A stretch of 64,000 nucleotides of DNA from NCBI GenBank assembly GCA_030144725.1, contig JASKMD010000025.1:3949716-4013715 (forward strand), given 5' to 3'. Shown here piece after piece: positions 13,401-24,300 of the stretch. Source of the DNA: Haematococcus lacustris. Taxonomy: Eukaryota; Chlorophyta; Chlorophyceae; Chlamydomonadales; Haematococcaceae. The notes beneath the pieces were generated by a model. It ran no database searches. It saw only the letters and a program-made list of their open reading frames with translations, and was not told where the DNA came from. The translations under genes were made by a program, and so were the position numbers. Position 1 is the first letter of the stretch; the number at the start of each line of letters is the position of its first letter.

Positions 13401-14643
13401 GTGCTGCGGCCCAGCGGAGAGCTCGACCGGCTCAGCCACCCCGACCCCTCCAAGAAGGACGTGCTGCTTTCGCGGCTGCTAAGCGAGCGACGACTGTACT
13501 TGCAGGTGACTTGCAGACTTGATCGCTGGCGGCTGCCTTGCATTGGGTGGTTCGTGAATGGTTCATGTGGGTACACGGTCTGCCCCAGATGTTTCGAAGG
13601 TGTCAGGGTCGATGGCATGACTGTGGAGCCCTGGTCAATCCTAAAGCAGTCCAGACTTCGTCTCACAATGGACATTCACATGGGCATCCATGGCTGGGGC
13701 AGCAGCTTGCATGGCAACGACTGTGTGCAGCCTGCCTTGGCTATCTTGAGACAAGGGGTTGCCACGTGCAAGCAGTGAACTGTAAGTACACTGCTGGGTG
13801 GGGACGGCAGTTACCTTCTATTCAAGGCTTCGACTAGCTGAGGCATTGCCCTGTGCTGTTGTCGTGAGCTATGTGCTGCACTAGCATGAGCAGGCTGTGC
13901 TCATGTTTTGCCGAGAGTCGAACCTGTGACCAGCTGAGCGGTGGCTGACCGTAGTGTTGCGCCTGTGCCTCCATGCAGCTGGTGCACTTCCACCGACTGT
14001 TAAACCCGGAGCTGGCAGCCAAGCGGGCCCTGGCGCAGTTGAAGGCTGTCGACCCCAAGTCAGTGCAGCAGCTAGCAGCCCCTGCCCCTCGCTGGCCTGC
14101 ATGTGCTGCCATGCTTGCCATGTAGGCCTGTATGTGCTGCAGGCTGGCAGGCATAGCACAGGCATAGGCCACAATGCCTTCCAGCAACCGGTCCTGCCAC
14201 TCAGCCATCTCCCCACATTCAGGCCTACATGGCACCCTCTTGAGCGCGTGTTAGGAATGGTAGGGGCAGGGCAGGCTGGCCCTGCATGGACTTACACACT
14301 GAGTGGCTCTTAGGCTGCAACCAGGCATCTACGCTCAGGCTCTAGACAAAACCACCCACATGTTCGCCACTGCAACCTGCCGTGGCCTGCCTGCCTGCCT
14401 GCTGCCACTGCCAGGTGCAAGTTGGTGGAGGCTGACGTGCACAGCCGGCTGGCCAGCGTGGAGCATGCGCTGGCTGGTGCCGCGAAGGCTGTGGATGAGC
14501 TCCGCCGCAAGAGCTGCTATCACTGGGTGTCGCTCACCGACCTGTTTGGGGTGGTGGCCAGGGCTCGCGTGGAAGCCGGGGCAGGGGCAGCAGCAGGGGT
14601 GCAGGCAGCAGCAGGGGGCTCCGCGGGCAATGCAGGGGGGTAA
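1..14643 (+). CDS. POLA1: DNA polymerase alpha catalytic subunit (5' end outside window)
   Basis: Family-B polymerase that extends RNA primers in the nucleus as part of the polymerase alpha-primase complex. Exons read here: 1-31 (partial), about 298-846, 1036-1349, 1599-1739, 1892-2065, 2512-2667, 3076-3214, 3528-3649, 4095-4178, 4698-4891, 5488-5557, 5803-5937, 6170-6256, 6887-6986, 7526-7698, 7996-8130, 8212-8303, 8425-8551, 8663-8766, 8887-9001, 9478-9617, 9936-10101, 10340-10750, 11890-11995, 12570-12652, 12766-12831, 12992-13193, 13378-13505, 13979-14058, 14415-14643 (stop TAA). From 1036 on every junction keeps phase. The order is family-typical: FYFLDAHEN (POLA-specific N-terminal part), [12 protein letters not shown] (exonuclease-like fold), [10 protein letters not shown] (motif A), KLTANSMYG (motif B, split across an intron), YGDTDSIMI (motif C with both catalytic Asp), KKKKYA, and a C-terminal domain. 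The intron after 5937 has a GC donor. Oddities: a frame change near 736-778, and loss of the C-terminal cysteines. Confidence 0.95.
736..778 (+). other. Purine tract with apparent frameshift in POLA1 N-terminal linker
   Basis: Upstream of this GA/G-rich tract the acidic linker ([16 protein letters not shown]...) is open in one frame, which then ends at a TGA at 791-793. The sequence that splices in phase into the conserved exon at 1036 ([14 protein letters not shown]..., donor at 847) is in another frame. A single-base or two-base length change within the G runs would join them. This looks like a sequencing or consensus error in a homopurine run rather than a real inactivation, because everything downstream is open and conserved. 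Confidence 0.6.
2989..3072 (+). repeat. CTG trinucleotide repeat at an intron 3' end
   Basis: CTG runs interrupted by GCGGCGGG and CCC lie directly before the acceptor (CAG at 3073-3075) of the POLA1 exon at 3076. They occupy the place of the polypyrimidine tract and are intronic, because the exon aligns only from [11 protein letters not shown] onward. Confidence 0.85.
3303..3461 (+). repeat. (CCCCA)n pentanucleotide array in POLA1 intron
   Basis: About 32 near-perfect CCCCA units (GGGGT on the other strand). The G-rich strand could form quadruplexes; on the transcribed message the array is C-rich. A second array of the same unit lies at 5587-5786. Confidence 0.95.
3971..4063 (+). repeat. 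(CTG)31 array in POLA1 intron
   Basis: An uninterrupted run of about 31 CTG triplets, 31 bases before the exon that begins at 4095. All frames across it are open (polyL, polyC, polyA or polyQ), which explains several apparent long reading frames that are not genes. Confidence 0.95.
4288..4655 (+). repeat. CCCTGA hexamer array, telomere-like
   Basis: About 60 copies of CCCTGA (TCAGGG on the other strand), with CTTTGA, CGCTGA and ACCTGA variants increasing toward the right end. It lies in the POLA1 intron between 4178 and 4698. The unit is one base from TTAGGG, a telomere type reported for relatives of Haematococcus. Confidence 0.9.
5102..5135 (+). repeat. (GGT)n microsatellite
   Basis: A short run of GGT/TGG triplets in the POLA1 intron between 4891 and 5488. 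The rest of this intron shows no recognisable gene. Confidence 0.85.
5587..5786 (+). repeat. Second (CCCCA)n array in POLA1 intron
   Basis: About 40 near-perfect CCCCA units just after the exon ending at 5557; the array stops 16 bases before the next exon at 5803. Same unit and orientation as the array at 3303-3461, so either independent expansion or copying between introns is possible. Confidence 0.95.
7392..7449 (+). repeat. (CTG)n array in POLA1 intron
   Basis: About 19 uninterrupted CTG triplets followed by further imperfect ones up to about 7500, in the intron before the motif A exon at 7526. Confidence 0.9.
10340..10750 (+). other. POLA1 exon with low-complexity insertion
   Basis: The exon opens with [11 protein letters not shown] and closes with [11 protein letters not shown], both conserved in POLA1 (human: AGDTVSYVIC and TIDTQYYLAQQ). 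Between them lie roughly 90 residues of Pro/Thr/Ala/Gly-rich sequence in place of a much shorter loop. The insertion is in frame and lies between the thumb and the C-terminal domain. Confidence 0.85.
10846..10911 (+). repeat. (AT)n microsatellite with flanking CACACA/GTGTGT
   Basis: Two AT-dinucleotide runs separated by a TACATAGTGTG-type spacer, in the long POLA1 intron 10751-11889. The block is partly self-complementary and could form a hairpin. Confidence 0.9.
11346..11546. mobile_element. MITE-like element with 26-bp terminal inverted repeats
   Basis: Positions 11348-11373 and 11519-11544 are inverted copies with two mismatches (outer end CYGTAGTGATACGCCTTG), flanked on both sides by TA. 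The ~197-bp element has no coding capacity; its interior repeats a TTTGAGCATG motif. It sits in the POLA1 intron before the exon at 11890. It resembles a non-autonomous DNA transposon that duplicates TA. The family is not identified. Confidence 0.7.
12570..13505 (+). other. POLA1 C-terminal domain lacking its metal-binding cysteines
   Basis: In animals, fungi and plants this region holds two four-cysteine modules that dock the POLA2 subunit. Here the backbone aligns (DC-PL-LT, then [19 protein letters not shown]), but the expected TCPxC reads TSPGG, the CPxC before the helix reads CPPE, the C-x4-C after YYDG reads ADDELERA, and the final CPxxxxC stretch is absent before [13 protein letters not shown]. 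Exons 12570-12652, 12766-12831, 12992-13193 and 13378-13505 join in phase with normal splice sites, so a missing exon is not evident. Confidence 0.75.
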
Positions 14644-15641
14644 ACATAGGTAAGGCAAGCAGGGGTGGGCACAGTGGATGGGATGAAGCACACTGGGGGA
14701 TGTGTTCAGCATGAGGCCATGTGGGGGGCATTGCATCACATGTACGGGTGGTCTGGCTGCAGCTTTAACTTGTTCAACAAGTAAATGTCTGGAATTTGGA
14801 GAGTGATCCCCGGTAATGGTGCCAGCTCTGTTCTCTAGCACCTGACCTTCCAGGGAAAGAAGCGATGGTGTACTGTGGCACATGCCGTGTTGGCCTTGTG
14901 CCAGCATGGCAGCAGCATCCATAATGCACCAATGCACGCTAGCAATACCAAGATGCTGATGTGAGGGCTCGCTCTTAGCTTGCTAGTGTGAGAAGATGTG
15001 AGCAATCACAGCACTGGGCTCCCTACGTCACCTGTTTCAAGTCGAAAACTACGCAGGGCATCGCATCGCAGCATGATACTGACATGTGATTAACTTTGAC
15101 CTGATGGGCTGTCAATGGCCGTAATGGGTCTTATGAGCCCGTAATCTCTTTTATGAGTGGAAGGTTGCAGGTGCCTCTGGACTACTTCGGACGCCGCGAC
15201 CGCTCCCGACTCTAGACCCGCAGCGGACACTCCCCTCATCAAGGTGTGCGCTTTGCATTTCTTCGAGTGCCAGGTATTACTATTGTGTCGTTCCCAGCGC
15301 GCTTCACCGCTGGCCTGCATGTTCTCCTGCGCCTGGCTTGGCTGTGGCTGAGCCTCAAGCTCGCGGTCAACTTCACTGTCCGAGGCATCACGGTTACGTT
15401 TACGCTGCCTGTTTCGCTGCATTCCCCAACACGCTCTATAGCGGCATATCAATGCTATCTACCTATGTGACATGCCCACACAACAACCGCCCATTCAACC
15501 ATCAACTACCAAGCCCCCTCGCTGCCAGCTAGTATGCTTCACCAGTTCTACAGCAGCATCTCAGCGGTGGTGCAGCAACAGTAGCGGAAGCAGCGAAGTC
15601 ATCACTCACTTTCGTTTGTTGCTTATTAGACGCGCAGTGAG
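14644..15641. other. Intergenic region between POLA1 and family copy A
   Basis: No convincing gene. It holds the POLA1 3' flank and the dispersed repeat at 15341-15535. A minus-strand open stretch (about 15452-15090) contains an Arg/Lys-rich motif, RNRQRKRNRDASDSEVD, shared with the repeat at the right end of the window. Confidence 0.6.
15341..15535 (-). repeat. Dispersed repeat, copy 1
   Basis: Strongly similar to 63812-64000 in the same orientation; shared blocks include GCATCACGGTTACGTTTACG and AGCGGCATATCAATGCTATC. Read on the minus strand both encode a basic stretch (RQRKRNRDASDSEVDREL and RQRKRNRDASDCEVDREL). It may be the 5' part of an unidentified transposon gene. It lies just upstream of family copy A. 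Confidence 0.7.
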
Positions 15642-18600
15642 ATGTTTATCGACATCATGATGATGGTCACGGGGCCAGGCTATACAACGCAGTGCAAGGC
15701 TGGTGCGCCCCCATGCCACCCACGCAGGCGCCGTCCAAACATTCGCTCACTGTGCGACACCGCAATTGTGCAGGCGCGTTTGTGCGACGCCATGAACTCG
15801 CGTGCCGAACTATTTTTCAAGCGATGTGCATGCCTTTGGCTACTACCCAAACGAGAGCGTCGTCTGGGTACCCTACCCTACTTTTGGACGTTGCTGACAA
15901 TGCAGCCACGGAGCTATGCACGTCCCTACTGACTGACCAGGAGGTGCTGGACGTAGTGCTAGCCCTGCACGACATCCGAGCTGCCCAGCTCTGCCACTTC
16001 ATGCCGAAGTCTGGAACCTATGCTATTCAGCTCCCTCCTCCTGGCACGGAGCTTGCAAAACATCTCAGCCAAAGCTCGCGGTCAGTACCAGGCAGCCACC
16101 TGTCCTCCGTGGTCATGGAGCTGGAGCATGGCAATAGTTCCAATGTGAGTGAAGGCGTGGGGCTTCTGCTTGGCTCGGCTGCTTTGTAGTAGACTTAGGC
16201 TTGCCAGACAGCGACAGACAGAAGCAGAAGACAGAGCTGGTGGCACTGTGTATCAGGGCGTGTTGTGCGCTTGGCGGTGGCATGCTCGTGCTCGTGCCCT
16301 CGTCATGCCCTGTTGCCCTGGGCATGCATTTGTACAGTAGGCCAGAGACCACTGCTTACACTAACTAACTTACAGCAACAGCCAGGCGGACGAGCAGCCA
16401 GGCACACAGGCTGGCAGCCACAGCAGCAGGCAGCAGCACTAGGAAGATGGAATGAAGACTCAGTGACCAGACAGTAGCTAAACAAGGGGGTGCTGCCCTA
16501 GCTCGGGGGGGAAACAGGGCGTGGCCTCTCTGCCATGTTCCAGCTGATCAGATGCTCAGTCAGAGGTATCAGATCAGAGGGGATGAGGCCAGGGCTAGAG
16601 GAAGCTGGGGGGGTCGCAGAGGAGCAGCTGTCTAGCTGGGCATGCGCCGCTGGGTGCCAAAAGAACAACTATGATCAGCACAACAACAATGAAAAATTGT
16701 GCCTCACCCCCTCCACCTGCATTACCTCAGGTTCCACTTTGTCTTGGACTTAGGCTTGATAGCCAGCGAAAGACAGAAGCGAAAGACAAAGCTGGGCATG
16801 TGTCACGCTTGGTATTGGTTTGCTTGTGGCTTTGATTTGCCCTTGTGCCCTGGGCATGCTACTTGTCCCTGTGCCCTGAGCATGCACTTCTACAGGAGGC
16901 CAAATACCACTGCTTACACTAAACCGCACTAGTAGCAGCGAACAGGACATAGAGCAGGTAGGCCAGACTGGCAGCCACAGCAGCAGGCGTAATGTGCAAT
17001 GTAATGTGAAGCGTGATTTGCAACAACATGTGCGATGACTCATAAGAGCGTGACACTATATCATGACGTGTTGCTTGCGATGGTATGAATGCAGGTCCAC
17101 ACGCTGCTAGAGGTGTGGGACAGCATGCACCGCGCCATGCAGATTGTGTTGACAGCGCTGCAATCCTTTCCCATGCGCACTGCTCCCCAGCCCCGTGGCA
17201 CAGCAGCCACCACCCACAACTCCACCACCATCCAGCTGCCACCCGGCTACCCGCGCTGCAGCGCCTGCCTGCTGCTCAGCCTGCGCCTGGCCCTGTGCCT
17301 GGCCCAGCACTGTGCAGAGCACTCTCAGGGGTTGGACCCAGCCTTGGCCCGGCTTCATTCCACTCTCCCGCACCTCCTCCTGGGGTTGAACATGGCAATT
17401 AACGTGCTGCATGAAGCGGGGCACCCTGAGGCTCAGGCCCAGAGGGTCCTCTTTGTGCGCTGCATGCTGCACTTGGGGCCGCTGCTGCTGGTCATCATGG
17501 GTCAGGCAGGTCCACCAGCTGGGTGGGACATTGAGGCGTGGATGGGTGCTACTGTGCTGAGCTCCTGCCCGCAGCAGCTGCAGCAGCAGGTGGCCAGCTG
17601 TCCCGCAGTGACCGGCTGGCCAAGGCCCTACTTGGCAGCGCCCAGCCCACTGGGCAACACCGTGGCGACTGCCAGCACAAGCACGCATGGGAGCAGCAGG
17701 GGCAGAGATCAGGGGAGCCTTGGAGGGCCAGGCAGTGGCAGGTGGCCAGGCAGCGGAAGGAGGCATGGTGGCAGCGGTCGGAACATTGATCCTATCTTTG
17801 ACCGCGCTATTGACCTAGCGGCTGTGAACAGCTACGCCCACATGGGCCAGGCGCTGGGCACTGTGTTGGGGCGCCAAGACCAGCCTCTGGGCGGTACACA
17901 GCTCGTCACCACGTGCCTGCTGGAAGGTACTAGTGGGGTCAGGTTTGGGGTTAGGGTCAGGGTAGGGTTAGGGGTAGGGTTAGGGGTAGGGTTATAGATA
18001 GGGATTAGGTCAGCGAGGGTTAGGGTTTAGGTTTGGGTCAGGGTTTGCTCAAGTCAGACATCAGGCCGCCCCCTCCTCCATCTCATGATCTGCAGATGCC
18101 AGGCTGCCGCTACTTGTTTACCACGCCAGTCAAGCCGACACCATGTGGCAGTCCATTGACATTTGTACAACATCTGCCATGGATGCCCTGTGTGCGCAGA
18201 CAACTACCATGTTGAGTATATATATTTGGAACATGGTGTTGTCTTGTGCTTGCAGGACAGGCGAGCATTTCAGAGCTTCACCTGGACTTCACCTGCTTTG
18301 TGGCAGCGGCGAGGTGCATGGCCGGCAGAGAGATTGCCGCCCTGGAGTGCATGATCCTCTTCAGGCAACAAGGCCAGCGCGGTTCAGGTGCCTCCGCCCC
18401 TTGCTCTACTCCGCATGCTCCAAGCTCTCCAAGACTGCCGGCGCTGCTCTCCATCGTCCTTGGCGTCGTGGCACGCTGCCTGGCTGTCCTCAACGCTGGC
18501 ATTGCGGCCCTTCGGCTTGCCCATGCAGTCGCCCGTGTCGGTCATCCTGACCTGAGTAACCTTCGAGAAGCGCTAGAAGGCTTGTGCTTTAGCTTGTACG

Positions 18601-21384
18601 ACATGTACGACTCGCTGTCTGACACCTTCACGGATCTAATGGACCTGTTTCCGGACTGGCTGCTGCACCAGGCGATGTTGCGAGCCGTCGTACGGACAGC
18701 CTGTGCAGGAGCGCATTTGTACAACGCCATGGTGGCGTTGCTGGGGCAGACCGGGCAAGTGGTCCTACTGGAGAGCACGCTGGAACTGGAGGACCAGATG
18801 CATGAGGGACACAGGCTTGTCATACAGTTCTGGGAAAGAGTTGTTTGTGGCTTTGAGGAGCAAGAAAGGCGAGCTGGTCATCCACAAGAGGAAGGCTGTG
18901 AAGCACCGTCATCGCAGCCGTCATCGACGCAGCAGCTGGCCCCCCTGGCCCTTGACCTTGTGTGGGCCATGGAGAGCACGCTGCAGGTAAGCGGGCTGTA
19001 TGGTGTATGCACATGTGGCTATATGGTATATGCATTGCAGTTCCCTAGTCCACGACAGCTAGCCACCAGTGCTTTCCTTGTTTGCCCAGATGCATGACAT
19101 ACAGCCCTAACTGACACGACCCAGCCCCATACTCTCAAGCTCATAGCTCGGCCGTACTTTAACACAAAGCCGCACCTGACATGGCCCAGGTTTGTACCCT
19201 CAAGCCCTTCTTTCACCTTCTTCCAAAGGCCACTTTTTGTAGCGCAATGTGAAACAACGTAGTTTACAAAGATATCATTCACAGCGCGAGGTGACTTGAA
19301 CATCACCTCATGGCCCTGTTCATGGCCCTGTTTGCGAACGCTAATCACTTGAGCCTCCATCTGTCTGACTTCATGGCTGACAGGCTGGGGCGATCTTTCA
19401 TTGGAAACAATAACAATAGCGGCAATAGCGGGACAAGAAGTGGAGTGGGTAGGATGGCAGGTATGGCAGGATGGTATGGTGTTGTATGGTAGGATGGTAG
19501 GAATAGCACGGCGGCAGAGGAGCAGCACTAGAGCAGGGTCACCCTGTGAAATGCAGTGGGACAAGGTTGACATAAAGAGCAGCATCAAGGTAGGAGTTGC
19601 AGGGTAGGCATAGCAAGGCAGGAGCATGTGTAGGAGCATGCATTGCAATCCAGCTCCACAACACCGACATGTTTGGCGCAATGGCTACAAGGCCAGGCTA
19701 GTCAACACAACAATGAATCGTGATGTGCCTTACCTTAAAACCGAAGAAACACTACCTTCAAGGTGGCAGTGGATGATGTCCCCTCACCTTCTTCCTACTG
19801 TATTCACACGCAACACTGTTACACGCTGTCACGTCATGTCTTATCATACGTTGACGTTATTTTGTTTGCAAACAGAGCCCATAGCGGACGCTATATACCG
19901 TAGTCTCCCTTTCGATTCCTGAGGCCTCGTTATCATATCATTCCCGAGCTGGTTTAGACTCCCATCCCCTTAGACTCCCAATCCCGCATTGAATGCATGC
20001 GATGCACGTAGTTAACTGTCGTGATCTCTCTTCTAGTGGCCTTGTCACCTGACCACGTCACATGGGGCGCTGAACCTCCCACCGTTGCTGGCAGTGGCGG
20101 CATATCTCATCGTCAGCAAGCACCACGCTTTGGCCGGCTGCCCGTGTATGACCGCCTCCCCCCTCGACATAGTGGCCAGCCTGGGTGCCACCCTTGCCTG
20201 ACCTGTGACCCCAGCCTTTGCCGAGGTAGTCGCTTCTCGAACACTGCCGCTTGATGATCGAGAGTTCATTGTGCATAAGGAACTCGCAGTGCTGATTATC
20301 AGCTGCGTTAGCGGCACTGATGCCCCGGACGACAAACTGGTTCATTGCTGACACTTACTCTTTCCCGGTTTCTTGAAGGGCAAAAACGATTCGGGATAGG
20401 GAATCGAAAGGGAGAGTACGGTATAACGTGAATTATACATTATGCTAGTTGTCAATTGACGTATGTTGACTATTGTATACTCCGCGAATAGGGCCGATAA
20501 CGGATGCTACATATAGCGCTATACATTATGCTAATCATCCCACCCGACACCTCGCTACTGGGCATGCCGTATGGCTATGTGCCATCCTTAACATTCTCCT
20601 GCTAACTTCAACCTCTTACATTGCTGTGCCATGGCGTTCTCTGCCCATGCAGATGACGTGTCACCACCAGCGCATGTACTGGCAGACTCGTTCAAGAGAT
20701 GTGGACGCAGACATTCGTCACCTAGGTGTGGGTTTGCCCATGTCGTTCGCCTTGTGCGGGCATCTTCAAGAGGTGTTGGCCGAGGCTTATGTGGTGGGAC
20801 CTGCTGGGCTGGCTGCCTCACCTGCCTCCTGGCTGCCCTGTGGCAACAGCCTGGTGGAAGGATGGTGCAATACGTTGCTGGCGGGGGTCTGTCAGATCTG
20901 CTGCACCTCCAACGTAGGCCCAGCAGGTATTCCGCCCTTCCATAAGATAGGAGCGTGTCATCTGTTGCTGGGTAGCCACCAGTACCTGCGCCGAGGCCGA
21001 CGACACGCCACCCTCGGCATGTCAGCAGCAGCGGAGCGGTCACTCGCTTGCTTGGCGCTAATGTTGTCCGTGGCCGTTCCCCTTGTCCTCTGGTTGAGTG
21101 CTGTCAACCGGGCGCCTGCTGTCGTAGCGAGGCTGGCCGACAGCGGGACATGCGCGAGGCTAGCCGAGGTGGAGCCGGAGCGGGTGTGGGCCTGGCAGGC
21201 GCTAGCCGCAGGCACCGTGGCCGAGCCCGTCTTGGCAGATGTGTTGCAAGCCGCCTCAACCAAGCTGCATCTACCGCACCTGAACGTACCTGCCCCGCAG
21301 GGATGGCAGGCTGGGCGGCTCACGCTTGCAACTGGCACAGGGCTATCAGACATGTCGATGATGAGTGTGGTTGGCATCAGCTGA
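15642..21384 (+). CDS. Unknown multi-copy gene family, copy A (four exons, frameshift in exon 1)
   Basis: Not recognised. Exons 15642-16144, 17095-17926, 18256-18986 and 20653-21384 (TGA), defined by GT-AG signals and by alignment with copy B. The product would be about 900 residues, Leu/Ala-rich and mostly helical by composition, with a Ser/Gly-rich linker near the end of exon 2 ([12 protein letters not shown]...). No catalytic motif, signal peptide or clear membrane segment is visible. One extra C in the run near 15710 shifts the frame relative to copy B, so copy A as written may be a pseudogene or may start downstream (about 15692). It ends 35 codons after the point where copy B has a TGA. 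Upstream exons cannot be excluded. Confidence 0.6.
16145..17094 (+). repeat. Duplicated segment inside intron 1 of copy A
   Basis: The blocks about 16180-16440 and 16735-16995 both resemble the single intron segment 35575-35790 of copy B (GACAGAAG, CTGGGCATG, ACTGCTTACACTAA and CAGCCACAGCAGCAGGC occur in the same order). Copy A's intron is therefore about 585 bases longer than copy B's, through a tandem-type duplication with unrelated sequence between the two blocks. Confidence 0.65.
17930..18055 (+). repeat. Interstitial telomere-like repeats in intron 2 of copy A
   Basis: Degenerate TTAGGG, TCAGGG, TTAGGGG and TTTAGG units begin a few bases after the exon 2 donor at 17926. The homologous intron of copy B (36745-36837) carries a shorter, more decayed version. 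Confidence 0.8.
19894..20425. mobile_element. TIR-bounded element in intron 3 of copy A
   Basis: Positions 19898-19919 and 20400-20421 are inverted copies of a 22-base sequence starting CCGTAGTCTCCCTTTCG, with one mismatch, flanked by TATA on both sides. The ~524-bp element shows no transposase. A decayed version occupies the matching place in copy B (about 47051-47585). The outer bases CCGTAGT match one end of the element at 11346-11546, which suggests the same superfamily. Confidence 0.6.
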
Positions 21385-21389
21385 ACCAT

Positions 21390-24300
21390 CCATTGTTGAT
21401 GATGATGTGGCTTACACCGCTTAAGCCGTCAGCCGTTAGGCTGCTAGGCCGCCCTCCCCCTCTAGGGGTTCGGGACTTTCTGTAACGCACTTCAAAGCAA
21501 GGTGCACAAACAGAGGTGCACATGGGCTCAACATGAAGTCATGCAAGTTCTCATTATTGTTGTAAAGTCATGGCAAACTCCGGCTGCTCCCTGATGGAAC
21601 TCGTGGCAGTGCACTCAAAGATGAAATGCATGGCGTCATCCACTACCCCCTCTGTGCATCTGGTGCATGTGCGATCAATGAAAGTTACCCCCTCAAACCG
21701 AGCCTTCTCCACCCCCAGACCGCTGTTGCCTAACCTGAACCTAGTCAGGCTCGTGCGAACTTCTGTAGAGAGCTGTCTGTTAAGCAGGTGTGGTGCCATG
21801 TGATTGATGTCCCCATGCTTGACCCATGCAGCCGTCCCCATGCTTGACCCATGCAGCATACGAGCATCTCTCCCGATGCACCGTCTCAGGCAGTCTAGGG
21901 TCTCCCTCAAACCCTACCCAACGCCTCCCCCACCTCTCGAGCCACTTGACTTCCATAGCCTTGGTGCCTAGGACCATGTCCGGGCTCAAGGTGAACTTAC
22001 CCCCCATCAGCTCTCTGGCGGCAAGCTGGACTAAGCGCTCCAGCTGGTCTGGCAACTCCTGCCTAACTCCACATCTGCTTTGATGACCCTCATTAGCAGG
22101 TCACTGCGGGATAGTTTGGCAGTGTTCCAGAACTTGCATGCAGCCCTACAGCCCTGCAGCCAGTAAAGCTGGAGGGGCAGTTGCCCCAACTCATGCAGCA
22201 CCATCAGGCCTGACACTGAGCTACGTACCCTGGCAGCAAACCTGAGAAAGCTGAGCATGCGTGTTTGCACTGGGTTGGAGAGTTGTACACCATGCCCAAG
22301 GAATGCAGTGCCCCATACCTGGCTGCCATACAGCCCCAAGGGGAGCACAAACGCTTTACTGAGGTGACACAGGGCATATGGATCATGCAGGACCCCATAC
22401 TCTCTGGCACGCTTGCACGCCTGGCGCATGGCGAAGAACATGCCAGCCCTCATATGAGTGGCAGCAAAAGCAGGGGTGGCGCTGGGGTTGAAGTGCATGC
22501 CTAAGTACTTGAACTCTCTCACCACAGGCAGGATCCGCTAGGTGCTGCAGTTTGTGAGTTGCCATTGAAGACCATCACCTTTGACTTGCCCACATTGACT
22601 GTAAGGTGTTTCCTATCTGCAAAGCCTTGTAGCTGGCAGACCAGCCGCTGCATCCCGTGGGGCGAGGTGCTCACTAGGGTCAGGTCATCAGCATACATGA
22701 AGTGGGTGAAGCGGTGTGCCTTGCACCCTCACAGTATCAACAGGACCCAGGAACTCCTTACTAATGTCGTGAACATAGAGAGCAAACAAGAGTGGGCTGA
22801 TGGGGCAGCCTTGCTCGACACCTTGGTCCGAAGTCACTGGAGGGGTGCGGTGGGGGCCATCTATCAGCACATAGATGATCATCCCTATACAGACCCTCCA
22901 GGCAGGCAAGCAAGGGCTGTGGTAGCTTGACCCCAACCCGCAAGTGTTCCCACAATTGTTGTCGAGGTATGTGGTCATAGGCCTGTTTGAAGTCAATGAA
23001 GACAGTGAAAAGCTTGCGGTGCTTGGCATCTGCGCTAGCCTTTTGAGCGTGGACAAGATGGCGCAGAATGAACATGGGTTGCATGGTGCTGCGTCCCGGG
23101 ATGAACCCAAACTGATCAGCTGGGATGAACCCATGGTGCTGCGTCCCGGGATGATTTGTGTGTCATGCACCAGGCAGTCAGCACGTGCCGCAAGACGTTA
23201 GCATACAGGCGGTACAACACACTATTCACAGCAAGCATTCTGTACTTGTTGGGGTCTGTGGGGTCTGTGTCCTTGAAGAGGGGGCTGATTCTAGCTACCT
23301 TCCAAGCCGCTGGATCATCATGTTGTGAAACCATGTGGCAAGCAGAGGGAGCAACAAGTATGTGGTAACACCCTCCTCAACTGTGCGAGCGTGCTTGATG
23401 AAGGGGGCTGGGAGCCCATCCAGACCAGGTGCTGTTTCATTGTTGAGCTCACGTAGTTGTGCTTGAACAATGGATGTGATGTTGTCAAGATGGGGCAGCT
23501 CATAGGCAGGCGGATGTGTTGTGACAGGGGCAGGGACAGAGTGAAGTCTGCCTCTCCCAAGAGGGACGGCTTGCAAATGGGCAGGCACAGCTTGCCTGGT
23601 CCTAGCTGGCTCAGGGATCACATCGGGTGCTTCATGTGTCGTATTGGTGGTTGTGAAATAGGCCTGCAGATGCTGATGCCACTTGTCAATGGGAACCATG
23701 GACTGTTGGCGTGCGTGCTTGACTCGGAGCATCTTGAGTGCATCCCCAGGGTTGTGCTTGAGCATGTCTAGAAGCTTGGCAGCTCTATGTTTGGACCACG
23801 CAGACTTAGCTCTAGCAACCAGCCTCCTATAGGCCTGCTTTCTAGCCCTGTAAAGGTGCAAGGCCTCCCCGCTACGCAGAGCCTGCCAGAGTGCGGCTTT
23901 AGCCTCCTTGCATGACCGGTCAAACCAGGCAGGCTTAACTGTGGTGTGCTTGTCAACACGCGCCAATGGGCAGAGCCTTCGCCTGAGCATCCCCGCACTG
24001 CCCGCAGCCCGTGATATGATGTCATGCACAAAGCGGTTGATGGAATCAGGGTGTGTGCCTTGCTCAACAGCCTGCTTGACAGCCATGACCTCCTCTTCCA
24101 AGGCAATAAGGGCACCCACATACCGAGCAGCATGATCTGGCTTCCATTGGAACTGTGGGCCAGTGTGGCAGTCAGCATTGCAGGTGTGGACGGGTGTAGT
24201 GGCTTGTGCTGGTGCCTTGAATGATAGGGTAATGGGGGAGTGGTCAAACTCATGGCAAGCGTCAGGGAAGGAAGATGTGTGGCTCAAAGAGTAAACCGAT

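Noticed and set aside
17107..17766. 219-codon minus-strand frame opposite exon 2 of copy A (and its equivalent in copy B)
   Set aside because: It mirrors a GC-rich real exon; the plus strand has matching splice sites and phase across paralogues, the minus strand has none.
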